Assembly (NCBI RefSeq): GCF_958979055.1
Contig: NC_084891.1
Coordinates: forward strand, 2,298,501-2,362,500
Source of the DNA: Alnus glutinosa
Lineage: Eukaryota > Streptophyta > Magnoliopsida > Fagales > Betulaceae
Direction: 5' to 3'
DNA length: 64,000 nt
In this document: piece by piece, positions 43,081-53,308 of the stretch
Layout: every line of letters begins with the position of its first letter
Numbering within the stretch: the stretch's first letter is position 1
The notes under the pieces: generated by a model
The model's database searches: none
Told to the model about the DNA's origin: nothing
The model's input: only the letters and a program-made list of their open reading frames with translations
Made by a program: the position numbers and the translations under genes

Positions 43081-44324
43081 TTTTTTTTTTTTTTTTTTTT
43101 TTTAATTTTAATAATAAATTAACACTTTTATAACTCAATCATAGAAATAGAAGAGATTGTTCTACCAAAATAATATCACAGATATATTCAAAAAAAATTT
43201 TTATCTAAACCTGATGTATGAACTATTTAATGGTAGCCTGAACTAAGACATGTGCCGCCTTATTAGAAATTTTACTAATATGAAGAATCTGCATGCCAGC
43301 TAGAGAGAATTTAAAATAATACGAGTGTCGGTCACTAATTGTCCAATTTTACTCCAATTACATCAATTAGAACTCACAATCTTAATCACTTAAAGTGCAT
43401 CACATTTAATGGAGATGGACCGAATTGAATGTGACTTACATAGTCTTCCCACTTTAGATCACGATTGAGCCAATCTGATATTCATTATCTCTAAAGTTAT
43501 GTTTATTTTGATGTAAATTTTTTTTTTTTTTTTTTTTTAAGAAAAAGGTTGGCGACTTTTGGCAACTTCCGGCGAGGTCAATCTAGAGGTTCGAGAAAGA
43601 GAAATTTAAACTCGAAAAACGGTTTACGAAATTTAAAAACGGAAACCATTTTTTAAAACTAAAGAAGTTTATCTGATCAAACTGAAAATATTTTCAATAT
43701 AACTATCACTTTCGGTCGTACCAAACAACAAAAAATACAAAAAATATTTATTGCCGAAACAAGCGTATCCTTTTTTGTTTTTTTTTTTTCTAATCAAGTT
43801 GAGTTAAGTCCATGAATTTTAGTCGGGTCCAATCCCATTAAAGTAAGTCATTTTCTTTTTTGGTTAAAGTCCAGTATTAATTGTCTGTCATGAGCTCTAT
43901 TTTTAATGAGATGAAACAAGTAGAGATTAACAAGAACAAGAAAAATTAGAGGTTAACAAGAAAACAAATGCAAAATGGGACAAAAATTTTCTACATATTG
44001 ATTTGTAGAAAATTTTCTATAACTAATATATAAAAATTACATGTATTCTTTCAACAGCATCCCAATGATTGAAGGCACCCCACAAGTACATTTTCTAAAG
44101 AAACTCATCGATTGATGGCACATAGAATTGCTTAAACTTGATGTTTTCTTATCTGATTCATCTTTCTATCAAGCATGACAGGCACAGTTGTACAACCTCC
44201 TAGCTAAAGAAACCAAGTAAAAGATACTTAGAAAATGTAACAAATTTCTCCTTGTAGAACCTGAAAATATCAGTCTGTATTAACTGAATACAATTTCTCA
44301 ACAAATCTCTCATTTTAGAATTTA
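43081..44324. other. noncoding stretch with a MITE-like segment
   Basis: Matches 6,920-8,163 of unit A. A long T tract lies at 43,080-43,103 and MITE-family sequence at about 43,490-43,790. No gene is seen. Confidence 0.6.
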
Positions 44325-45091
44325 GGGTTAAATACAATTCTAGTCTTTGAGTTTTAAAAACTTTATTTTTTAGTACCTGAATTTTAATTCGCATCATAGA
44401 TAGTACCTCCGTTTTTGGAAAAGACAAAATTAATACTTCAGTTAAGTTTTCCGTTCAAAAACTAACTGTCCGCCAGGTGTCAACCTCTGAAGGTGACACG
44501 TGTTTTAGTATAGAAAAATAAAAATAAAAATCTTAAAAAATTAATTAAAAAATTGAAAAAGAAAAGAAAAGAAAAATAAGAGGGGTAGTTGAGCCACCTT
44601 CTTGACCGGTCTGGGCCATGGTAGTCAAAATAAAAATAAAAAATAAAAAATAAAGGTCAAGAACCACCCCCAAAGGCCAAAACTCATCAAAATGAAAATA
44701 AAAATTGAGGGTTTGCCCATGGAGGTGGCCTAACCACCCCCAAGGGCCAAAACCCTTGGTCAATTTTTTTTTTTCGGCCATGTGGTGGCCGAACCACCCC
44801 ATGGCCGGTCAAGAGGTTGTCTTCTTTTTCTTTTTTTCAATTTTTTTTTTAAGTTTTTAATTTTTTAATTAATTTTTAAAGATTTTTATTTTTTATTTTT
44901 TAATACTAAAACACAGGTCAACTGTCAGGGGTTGACACCTAGTAGGCCGTTAGTTTTTAGATGAAAAATTTAATTGAGGTACAAATTTGATTTTTTCTTG
45001 AAATGGAGATACCATCTGTAATACAAATTAAAACTCAAATACTAAAAAATAAAATTTCTAAAACTCAATAACAAAGAGTGTATTTAACTCT
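44325..45091. mobile_element. foldback MITE, complete copy (767 bp)
   Basis: Ends GGGTTAAATACAA and TGTATTTAACTCT are inverted repeats that extend about 90 bp inward, including ACTTTATTTTTTAGTA pairing with TACTAAAAAATAAAATTT. Flanked by 8-bp direct repeats AGAATTTA (44,317-44,324 and 45,092-45,099). The copy at 8,164 in unit A occupies the same site, so insertion predates the duplication. Confidence 0.88.
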
Positions 45092-45099
45092 AGAATTTA

Positions 45100-46480
45100 T
45101 TACTTACTGCATATACAAGTTCTTTCTTTATTTTTCTTTTTTAGTGGGCCATGCAAATCTTCTATTTTTTATTTTTTTTTCCACCTACAAGTTACTTGGC
45201 ATAAAGTATTGAAATTCTGTCGGTGCAAATACTTTGCTTTGGACCCCTCTATTCTATAAGACTCACAAAATCTGAAAGAGGTGGCAGAATACATACCTTT
45301 AACCACTTACCACGTCAATCCTCAAAAACACAATTTGCTTGCGTAGGAAGCAAGTGAACGCTGCTCACCTTGAGAATAAGGACTTGGCTCTGACGTGCGA
45401 CACGCCAACGAATTCGTCAAGCATTTTACATAATTTGATAGCAAGGGGCCAAGGGCCAATGAGTAATTTACTATTTATGCATATTTTATAGAGTTCTTAG
45501 AATATTTTAATATTACCATGAATTTATGGCAAATTAGGTAAACTACAAAATTAAATTTTACATTTTTTAAAAAAAGAAAAAGTACACATATTCTTGTCAA
45601 ACTATCATCTCATTGTCAATATCCCCTATAAACTATCAATTGTGTAAATTTTTCCTATAAACCACTAAAACAATGTCAATGTTCCTCAATGACAAAAATA
45701 CTCTTCATAATTTTATTTTTTAAAAAAAAGAAATTCAAATTATGGCAAAAACCTATAAAAATAAATATTAAAAAAATACGAAAAAATAAAATAAAAAACC
45801 AAGACAATTTATTTTTGTCTTTTAATTTTTTTCGTTTTAAAATTTTCTTTTCTAAAACTGAAAAACAAATTCTTAAAAAAATTGAAAAATCAATGCAGGC
45901 ATTTTATTTTTATTTTAATCGTTTTTTTTAAACAATTAATTTTGTTTTTTGTTTTTTAATTTTTTGAAGTTTTCGTATTCTTTTTTTCAAATTTATAAGA
46001 ATATTTTTGTCTTGTTAAAATTTTTTAAGGTCATTTTTTTATTTTATTTTTTTATGGCTTTGAGAGGAGCATCGACATTATTTTGGTACTTTAGGAGGGT
46101 AGATTAACACAATTGATAATTTAAAGGACATTGACAATTGAATGGTAGTTTAAGAAAAATATGTGTACTTTTATCTTCTCTAAAAGAAAAATCAACTAAT
46201 AGTTGTATTGGCATCGGTTGAGTGAATAGTAATGACTTATATTTTGTGAAACATCATTTTGCCTTTTAGAAGAAAAAATTATAAAATTATAGATTATTTT
46301 TACTTGGAATAACTTCACAAAAGAGTATCCAATTATACGCCGTTTTGAGATAAGGATACTAAACTAACAAACGTCTCAAACTGAGGTATCCAAGTTTTCA
46401 AATATCTCACTTAAAGGTACTCCGTTAGGATTTGTTGTTAAATCCTAACAGAGTACCCAAAATATCCCTCTTGTTTTTAG

Positions 46481-46550
<70 letters not shown>

Positions 46551-46625
46551 TAGGATTTAGTGTTGGTCAGAATTTAACAAAATTTACAAAAATAGCCATG
46601 CCTAAATCTTTGTAAAATTTTCTAA

Positions 46626-46656
<31 letters not shown>

Positions 46657-47339
46657 AACACATGAGTATTTATAAATTTTGGTCAGAATTTAACTATTGG
46701 TCAGACTTTTTTTAGTTTTTTTTAAAATTATAATAATTTTATGAATGGTGTTTTTGTCATTAGGGGGGATATTGACATTTTTTTTTTTGTAGTTTAAGGG
46801 GAGCATTGACAAAATTGGAAGTTTGAGGGAGACATTGACAATGAAGTGGTAATTTGAGAAGGTTTTGTGTACTTTTCAAAAAAAAAAAAAAAAACTTAAA
46901 AAGTCTTAAATCTCCAATTATTCAAAAAGTTAAAGTTAAAAGAAAATGATAAATGTTTAAATTTAATTAATACTTTAATACTCCCTTTTATATACGAATT
47001 GAATAAAGACCAATATGTGCAATATTCATTTAAAATGCGAGGTGAATTACATAAACAAAAGAATTGCGAATAAAATAAGCAATCAAAATTTAACATCTTA
47101 ATTAGCAAAAGTAAAGCTTAGAATTGTGAAAAGAAAGAGAATTGCTAGAACTCCTTCTAACGTTTTTTTTGTGCCTTTTGGATGACATAGATTTAATAAA
47201 AACAAAAGTTTATCTCAAAAGGTGACCAACGAAATACAATTTTTTAAACAAAAAAATTAAATCCATGTCATCTATAAAGACTTTAAAAAGACTTCTAGCA
47301 TTTCTCAAAAAGAAATAAGCAATCAAAATTAGAATATAC
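45100..47339. other. AT-rich stretch of unit B: upstream repeat copy 1 and MITEs
   Basis: 45,100-45,440 is the first of three DC1-upstream repeats. 45,575-46,180 is a long-inverted-repeat MITE. 46,483-46,548 is a TA tract. 46,560-47,330 holds partial MITE arms and sequence matched at 10.2-10.97 kb. No gene is seen. Confidence 0.6.
46483..46548. repeat. (TA)n microsatellite
   Basis: About 66 bp of TA; the matching site in unit A (near 10,140) has none. Confidence 0.93.
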
Positions 47340-47610
47340 TTTACCTTCTCACAAGATATGTTTAGGTAAGTTAGAAGTTCAAATTTATTCCTAACTGCAT
47401 ATACAAGTTATTTCTTTCTTTTTCTTTTTCTTCTTTCAACTGGAAAGAATTTGCTTTGCAAAAACAGTAGGCCATGCAAATTTGTAGCTTTATTCACCTT
47501 AAAAGCACAATTTGCTTGCGTTGTAGGCAACTGAATGCCACTCGACTTGCTCTTATTTCAAAGGTTGGATAAGTAGAAATCTTGACTAATTTCCCTCCAC
47601 AACACCACCA
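47340..47610 (+). repeat. DC1-upstream repeat, copy 2 of 3 (unit B)
   Basis: Matches 10,975-11,235 and the DC1 promoter at 49,390-49,720, ending in the same truncated CTCCACAACACCACC leader. Confidence 0.8.
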
Positions 47611-49379
47611 AAAAAAACTTCAAATTATAACAAAAACCTATAAAAATAAATATTAAAAACACACGAAAAAAATAAAAAAACCAAGACAATTTATTTTTGT
47701 CTTTCATTTTATTTTATTTTCTTTTTTAAAATTTTCTTTTCTAAAACTGAAAAAAAAAAAAAATTATTTTTCTAAAAAAAATTGAAAAGCCAATGCGATC
47801 ATTTTATTTTTATTTTTATCATTTTTAATTTTTTTATCATTTTTTTAATTTTATTTTTTAAAAAAAATAATTTTGTTTTTCGTTTTTAATTTTTAAGTTT
47901 TTGTATTTTTTTTCTTCTAATTTATAGGGATATTTTTGTCTTATTGAACATTTTTTAAAGTCATTTTTATCTTCTTGTTGGCTTTGAGAGTGACATTGAC
48001 ATTATTTTGGTACTTTAGAAGATAGATTAACACAATTGATAATTTGGAGAGATATTGACGATAGAGTGATAATTTTAAAAAATATATATGTATTTTTCTC
48101 TTTTTTAAAAGAAAAATCAACTAATAGTTGTATTCACCTCGGTTGAGTGAATAGTAATGACTTATGACTTGTATTTTGTGAGACATCATTTTGCTTTTTA
48201 GAAGAAAAACTAAAAATAAAAATAAAATTACAAAACATAAAATATTTATAAATTATTTTTACTTTTATATAATACCAAATTCACAGCAAAATATATATAC
48301 CATTAAAAAAAAAAAAAAAGAAGCAGAAAAGAAGAAGAAGAAGAAGAAGATATACCAAACAACACGATTTCTTTCCCGCTAGACTCATCTAAATGGGAAT
48401 GATGGAAGCTTCTCATTAAACTATTAAAGTCAGAGCATAAAAGAACGTACATAAAGACAAAATGTGGGACCCTCAAATTCACTAGACCCTTGAAAATAAC
48501 AAATAATCGAACATATGAGAGAAATTCAGGCACATAACAATCAAATCTAGAAATATTCCATTAAATTTGTAAAATTTAATTTAAATGAATTATCTTTATT
48601 ATGAATTGCTTGTTAAAGGCATAAAGGTGAGAAAATTACACATATTTTTCTTAAACTACTATCTAATTGTCAATGTGCTCCACAAATTACCAATTGTGTT
48701 AATGTCTCCTCCCTAAATTATCAAACAATGTTAATGTGCTATACAATGACAAAAATATCATTCATAAAATTATAAAAATTTTTGAAACTATATAAAAACA
48801 AGACAAAAAAAAACTAAAAAATCATTTTAAGAAAAATTAAAAAATAAAATAAAAACCAAGGTCTTTTTTTAGATTTTGTTTTATATAATTTTCAGTTTGG
48901 GCCACCCCTTGGATTTTCATTTTTCTTCGTTTTTTTCTATCTTTCAAAAAAAAAATCTTTTTTTTTTCTTTTCGAATTTATAAGGATATATTTGTCTTAT
49001 TGAATCTTTTTTAGGATTATTTTTGTCTATAAGGAGACATTGACATTTTTTGTTAGTTGAGGGGCATTGGCTTTAGGGGGAAATTAAAAGATAGAACTTG
49101 AAAAGTGTTAAATCACCGATTATTCAAAAAGTTTGAGTTAAAAGAAAATTATAAATTTGTAAATTTAATTAATATTTTAATACTCTGCTTTATATATATA
49201 TAGATTGAATAAAGACCAATATATATATGTGAAATATTCATTTAAAATGTGAGGGAATCATATAAACAAAAGAATTGTGAATTTAATAATCAATCAAAAT
49301 TTAATATCTTAATTAGCAAAAGTACAGCTTAGAATATTGTAAAAAGAAATAAGCAATCTAAAATTAGAATATACTTTTA
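47611..49379. other. AT-rich stretch of unit B with MITE copies
   Basis: Matches 11,236-13,185 of unit A. Contains MITE arms near 47,990-48,080 and a fuller copy at about 48,620-49,080. No gene is seen; small frames here are low-complexity. Confidence 0.6.
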
Positions 49380-49584
49380 CCTCCTCTTTGGAAGATATGT
49401 TTAAAGTAGCTTACAAGTTAGAAGTCCGAATTTATTCCTAACCTAACCTGCATATACATACAAAGTTATTTCTTTCTCTTTTTTTTATCTTTTTCTTCTT
49501 TCAACCGGAAAGAATTATTAGCTTTGCAAAAAATAGTGGGGCCCATGCAAAATTAAAGCACAATTTGCTTGCGTTGTAGGCAAC

Positions 49585-49630
<46 letters not shown>

Positions 49631-49863
49631 GCCACGTACTCCACTTGCTCGATCGCTCTTATTTCAAAGGTTGTTGGATAAGTAGAAATCTCCACCAATT
49701 ATTTCCCTCCACAACAACACCAAACAGCTTGCACTACTACCTACCTTTTTTTTTGTCATTATTATTTCCTTTCACAAATCCCAATAATACTAACCACTTC
49801 TCCCTCCTTTAATTTGTGTGGGTGTACGTCTAAGAGTACTGGGATCCTTCCTTCCTAAGAGAG
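49380..49863 (+). promoter_or_regulatory. 5' flank of DC1 gene copy 2
   Basis: Same blocks as at 13,190-13,695: AGCTTACAAGTTAGAAGTCC, TTTGCTTGCGTTGTAGGC, a TA tract (49,588-49,625), then GCCACGTACTCCACTTGCTC and a CT-rich leader. An extra few bases (AATT, TTCC) distinguish the leader from copy 1. Confidence 0.6.
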
Positions 49864-51714
49864 ATGGAGATCATTGAATCGTTTCTAAGAAGGAAATATT
49901 ATGACGATGCAGACGTGTGGGCAAGATGGGTGTCTGAAGATAAGAAAGCTGTTTGTACGACGTGCCAGAAACCCATATCGGGTGCCGCTTTTTGTTACGA
50001 GCCTAGATGGCTGTTCTTTCACATATCATGCCTCAATGCACCCGCCAAAGACAAAGCCCTTATGTTACACTTCAGCGACTGGCCGGGGATTGGTCATGGC
50101 ATGATGTTCACAGAAGAAGTGAAAAATGAAGGCAAGGAGGACGTTGTTTGCTTGGGGTGCGAGAAGCCAGTATTTGGTCCCGGATACAAATGCTCCACCT
50201 CCTCCCAATGCAATTTGATCATCCACCAATCATGTTATGAGCCGCCTCCCCAGATACAACAACACCCCTTCCACCCAAACCACATTCTTGTACTTGCTGA
50301 GAAGCCACAGAAAAAATATTGTAATGTTTGCGGTAAAAATTGCGATGCATACCCCTTCTACTATTGCATAGAGTGCAATTTCAATCTTGATTTCATATGT
50401 GCTACCTGCCCGCGAATTATTAATATAGACGATTGCCAGCATGCAATCAACTCCTTCTCTAATCACACTCAATTCACTTGTCAAGCTTGTGGTGTGGAAG
50501 GCAAGGAGTTTGCCTCACGATGTAGCATCTGTCAACTCTTGATTCATGGTGAATGTGCTCGATTTCTACGCACCATCTGGGTTACAGGTCATGATCACTC
50601 ACTCTCTCTCACCTACTCTCTTCGTCAAGTCAAAGAGCACAACAATGTATTTTGTAAGCTCTGCTATGAAAAGGTGAAGACAGAGTATGCAGCCTATTAT
50701 TGTCAAGAATGCGGTTACATGGCCCACTTGGGTTGTGCATTTGAATATGAAAAAAGTGCACATCTCACATGGCTGCCTGAGAAATCCATTGATTTAACAA
50801 CTAATGTTACAGAGGAGGTTGAAGAGGAGGTTAAAGGGGCTGAGGAGATACAACATTTTAGCCATCAACATGATTTAATTCTTAGCAATGAAGAGCTCGT
50901 GGAAGATATGCTTTGTGATGGTTGTGTGGGATTAATCTCCGCCCCGTTCTACAGTTGTATTCAATGCAATTTCTTTCTCCACAGTAGATGTGCTCAACTA
51001 CCAAGAAAGAAGGGATTGTTCTCATTTCACCAACACCAGCTCACCCTCGTCTCACATGATAATAGATTGTTCAGTTGTGATGCTTGTGAACGTGTCAGCA
51101 ATGGTTTTGCCTATAGCTGTGACATGTGTGATTTCGACGTTGACCTTCAATGTTGTTCACTTTCGGAAATCCTAAAACATAAAGGTCATCAACACCCCCT
51201 CTTTCTTGCTGTTAATTCTAATAGAAGATGCTATGTTTGTAATTGCACTTCTAACCAGAAACCTAGCATATTTGTATGCATTAATTGTGATTTCGCCTTG
51301 GGTCTCGAATGTGCAACTCTTCCACTCGTAGCTAGGCACAAATATGACGATCATCTCCTCAGGCTCACCTACAGTGTTGAAGCTCATTGTGAAAAATACT
51401 ATTGTCTAATTTGCGAAAAAGAAAGAGATCCCAAATGCTGGTTCTATTATTGTACAGAATGCGACTTCCCTGCTCATCCCCAATGTGTTTTTGGAAAATA
51501 TCCATACTTTAAGTTTGGAAAGTATACTCTCACATTCGAAGATAAACACCAACACCCTCTCACTTTTGTCCCAAAGAGTGAGTCCTCTCCTCCGTGTGAT
51601 GCTTGTGGTAAGACCTTCGATGGCATGGCCCTAGAATGCACTCAATGCAAATTCAATGTCCACCACGATGATTCATGTGTCGAAACAATAACAAAGAAAG
51701 TCACTTCAAAGTGA
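49864..51714 (+). CDS. DC1-domain (Cys/His-rich C1-like) protein, copy 2, intact
   Basis: Intronless, 616 residues, starting MEIIESFLRRKYYDDADV. I count eight to ten zinc-binding modules of the type HxH...CxxC...YxCxxCxFxxHxxC: about 28-58 (CTTCQKP...HISC), 90-125 (CLGCEKP...HQSC), 134-180 (CNVCGKNCDAYPFYYCIEC), 190-235 (CQACGVEGKEFASRCSICQL), 243-290 (CKLCYEK...YYCQECGYMAHLGC), 335-385 (CDGCVGLISAPFYSCIQC), 390-432 (CDACERVSNGFAYSCDMC), 440-485 (CYVCNCTSNQKPSIFVCINC), 495-545 (YYCLICEK...CTECDFPAHPQC) and 560-605 (CDACGKTFDGMALECTQC). There is no signal peptide or membrane segment. Proteins of this family bind zinc and lipid- or protein-like partners; this one's partner is unknown. It is followed on the same strand by the small membrane-protein gene. 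Confidence 0.95.
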   Translation: MEIIESFLRRKYYDDADVWARWVSEDKKAVCTTCQKPISGAAFCYEPRWLFFHISCLNAPAKDKALMLHFSDWPGIGHGMMFTEEVKNEGKEDVVCLGCEKPVFGPGYKCSTSSQCNLIIHQSCYEPPPQIQQHPFHPNHILVLAEKPQKKYCNVCGKNCDAYPFYYCIECNFNLDFICATCPRIINIDDCQHAINSFSNHTQFTCQACGVEGKEFASRCSICQLLIHGECARFLRTIWVTGHDHSLSLTYSLRQVKEHNNVFCKLCYEKVKTEYAAYYCQECGYMAHLGCAFEYEKSAHLTWLPEKSIDLTTNVTEEVEEEVKGAEEIQHFSHQHDLILSNEELVEDMLCDGCVGLISAPFYSCIQCNFFLHSRCAQLPRKKGLFSFHQHQLTLVSHDNRLFSCDACERVSNGFAYSCDMCDFDVDLQCCSLSEILKHKGHQHPLFLAVNSNRRCYVCNCTSNQKPSIFVCINCDFALGLECATLPLVARHKYDDHLLRLTYSVEAHCEKYYCLICEKERDPKCWFYYCTECDFPAHPQCVFGKYPYFKFGKYTLTFEDKHQHPLTFVPKSESSPPCDACGKTFDGMALECTQCKFNVHHDDSCVETITKKVTSK

Positions 51715-52246
51715 TGATTGGAGGAAACCAACAACATATAACCTTAGACTTGCTCAAGGCACGGAAATTTCAAAGTTTATTACTATCTACCATAAAACTT
51801 TATTTATTTTCTAAGAGTTTTGGTTATATCTTTAATTATCTAAGTTTGAGAAAATAAAATTTAGTCAAGAACTTGTCATTATGTATTGTATATATATTGT
51901 GCTTATGCATATGGAGTTTGTTGATGCATTATATTAATGGGAATTATGTTTCTCTTCACTGTCAATGTTGCTTCAAATAGTGTTCACACATCAATGAGGA
52001 TCGATTTACACCTTTGAATAATAATAATAAAAAAAAAAAAAAAAAAAAAAAAAACTCTTGGATATATACCCAAAGACGCCCTTCTATTATAAAAGAATCA
52101 TGGGATTCCTTACTATTATTCAACACATGACACTTGTCCAGCTACAGCAACAAGCTACAACCACGTACACAACAACTATATATATACCTGGCAATTCTGC
52201 CTCTTAATTTAAAGCAACACAAACACGAGCAAGCACCCAGAAAAGG

Positions 52247-52283
<37 letters not shown>
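51715..52283. other. DC1 3' flank and small-protein promoter/leader (unit B)
   Basis: Matches 15,538-16,076. Contains an A tract (52,030-52,053), the TATA box at 52,088 and a long GA repeat (52,248-52,280) immediately before the ATG. Confidence 0.65.
52088..52095 (+). promoter_or_regulatory. TATA box, small membrane-protein gene copy 2
   Basis: TATAAAAG 196 bp upstream of the ATG, at the same place as in copy 1. Confidence 0.55.
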
Positions 52284-52587
52284 ATGGGAGGAGAGGAGTG
52301 GAGGAAAAATGCAGAAACCCACAAAATGAGTCCGGAGGAAGTAAAAGCCACCGGAGTGGAGGGCTCCAAAAGGCCACCCGGAAACCAACCGGGCGGAATA
52401 CTGCACCGGCCAAAGGCGCACTTTTCCTTACAGCTATACCACCATGGCCATTGGGGGCCTCCTTATCGCTGGCGCCATCGGATACTTCACCTTATACGTC
52501 AAGAAAAAACCTGAAGCCACCGCAGGAGACGTTGCCAAGGTGGCTGTGGGAGCCGCCAAACCTGAGGACACTCGGCAAAGGAAGTAG
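52284..52587 (+). pseudogene. small single-pass membrane protein, copy 2, frameshifted in the middle
   Basis: Starts MGGEEWRKNAETHKMSPEE like copy 1. At about 52,405 the run CACCGGCCAAAGGCGCAC replaces CACCAGAGGCGCAC of copy 1. These four extra bases shift the frame just before the membrane segment, and the product would stop at 52,512-52,514 after 76 residues. Beyond the lesion the original frame is fully readable: membrane segment [39 protein letters not shown] and the tail PEDTRQRK with TAG at 52,585-52,587. Its tail is thus the intact version of the part that copy 1 lost. Confidence 0.8.
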
Positions 52588-53308
52588 AGAGCTAGATCGA
52601 GCTGCTAGTGGCTGTCTACGTGTGACGGTGTGAGGGTTTAATTTGCTTGTAAAAATGTTTGTTAATTAGTGGACTCCGCGCAGGTTTTTCTTGGGTATGG
52701 AGATGGACCAAATGCCTACTTGTTCCATATATACTCTGGATATCGTCTCATTAATTTTATATATATCTGCTTAATTACAATAGTACAACAATTTGCAACT
52801 GGCGATGGAATTGGAATTTCTTCCAATCCCAAAACTTTCTTCTTGGTCTCAACTTAAACTTATACTTGCTTTCAAATGTTTATCATATTGGGCTCTTCAC
52901 TCTTGGCCCAATATAACCCAGCAATTTCAATCCAATCTTTAGTTTTTCCGGTTAAAAGATTTTGCTTCACAATCTTCTGGGATGCACAGCAGGACTACCA
53001 AGAAAAACAGCAAATATATAAGGTCAATCTTACTCAAAAATCTACACAAGAAGTCCGGCTAACGAAAAATAAATTTTTTTTTTGAATAAACAAAAAAATA
53101 AAAAAAATCTAGGAGAATCTTCTTTAAAAATTAAACAAATAAAAAGCTACTATAACAACCAAGTCATGCCCTTCCTCCTCGCAATTCAAAATTGAGCAGT
53201 GTAACATCTGGAAGGGAAAATCGTACCTTAATTGTAAATCTTACAAAGACAAGTTTTTTTTGCAGCCTTTTAAAGAAAATGACCATCGAACAAACCTGAT
53301 CACACTTA
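52588..53308. other. intergenic region between convergent small-protein and TM9SF genes (unit B)
   Basis: Holds the 3' flanks of both genes. The minus-strand TM9SF gene ends at 53,309. No further gene is seen. Confidence 0.6.

Noticed and set aside
44545-44802. Minus-strand ORF with WFGHHM and WLGHLHG motifs
   Set aside because: Lies inside the foldback MITE and arises from its palindromic GGCCATGG-type blocks.
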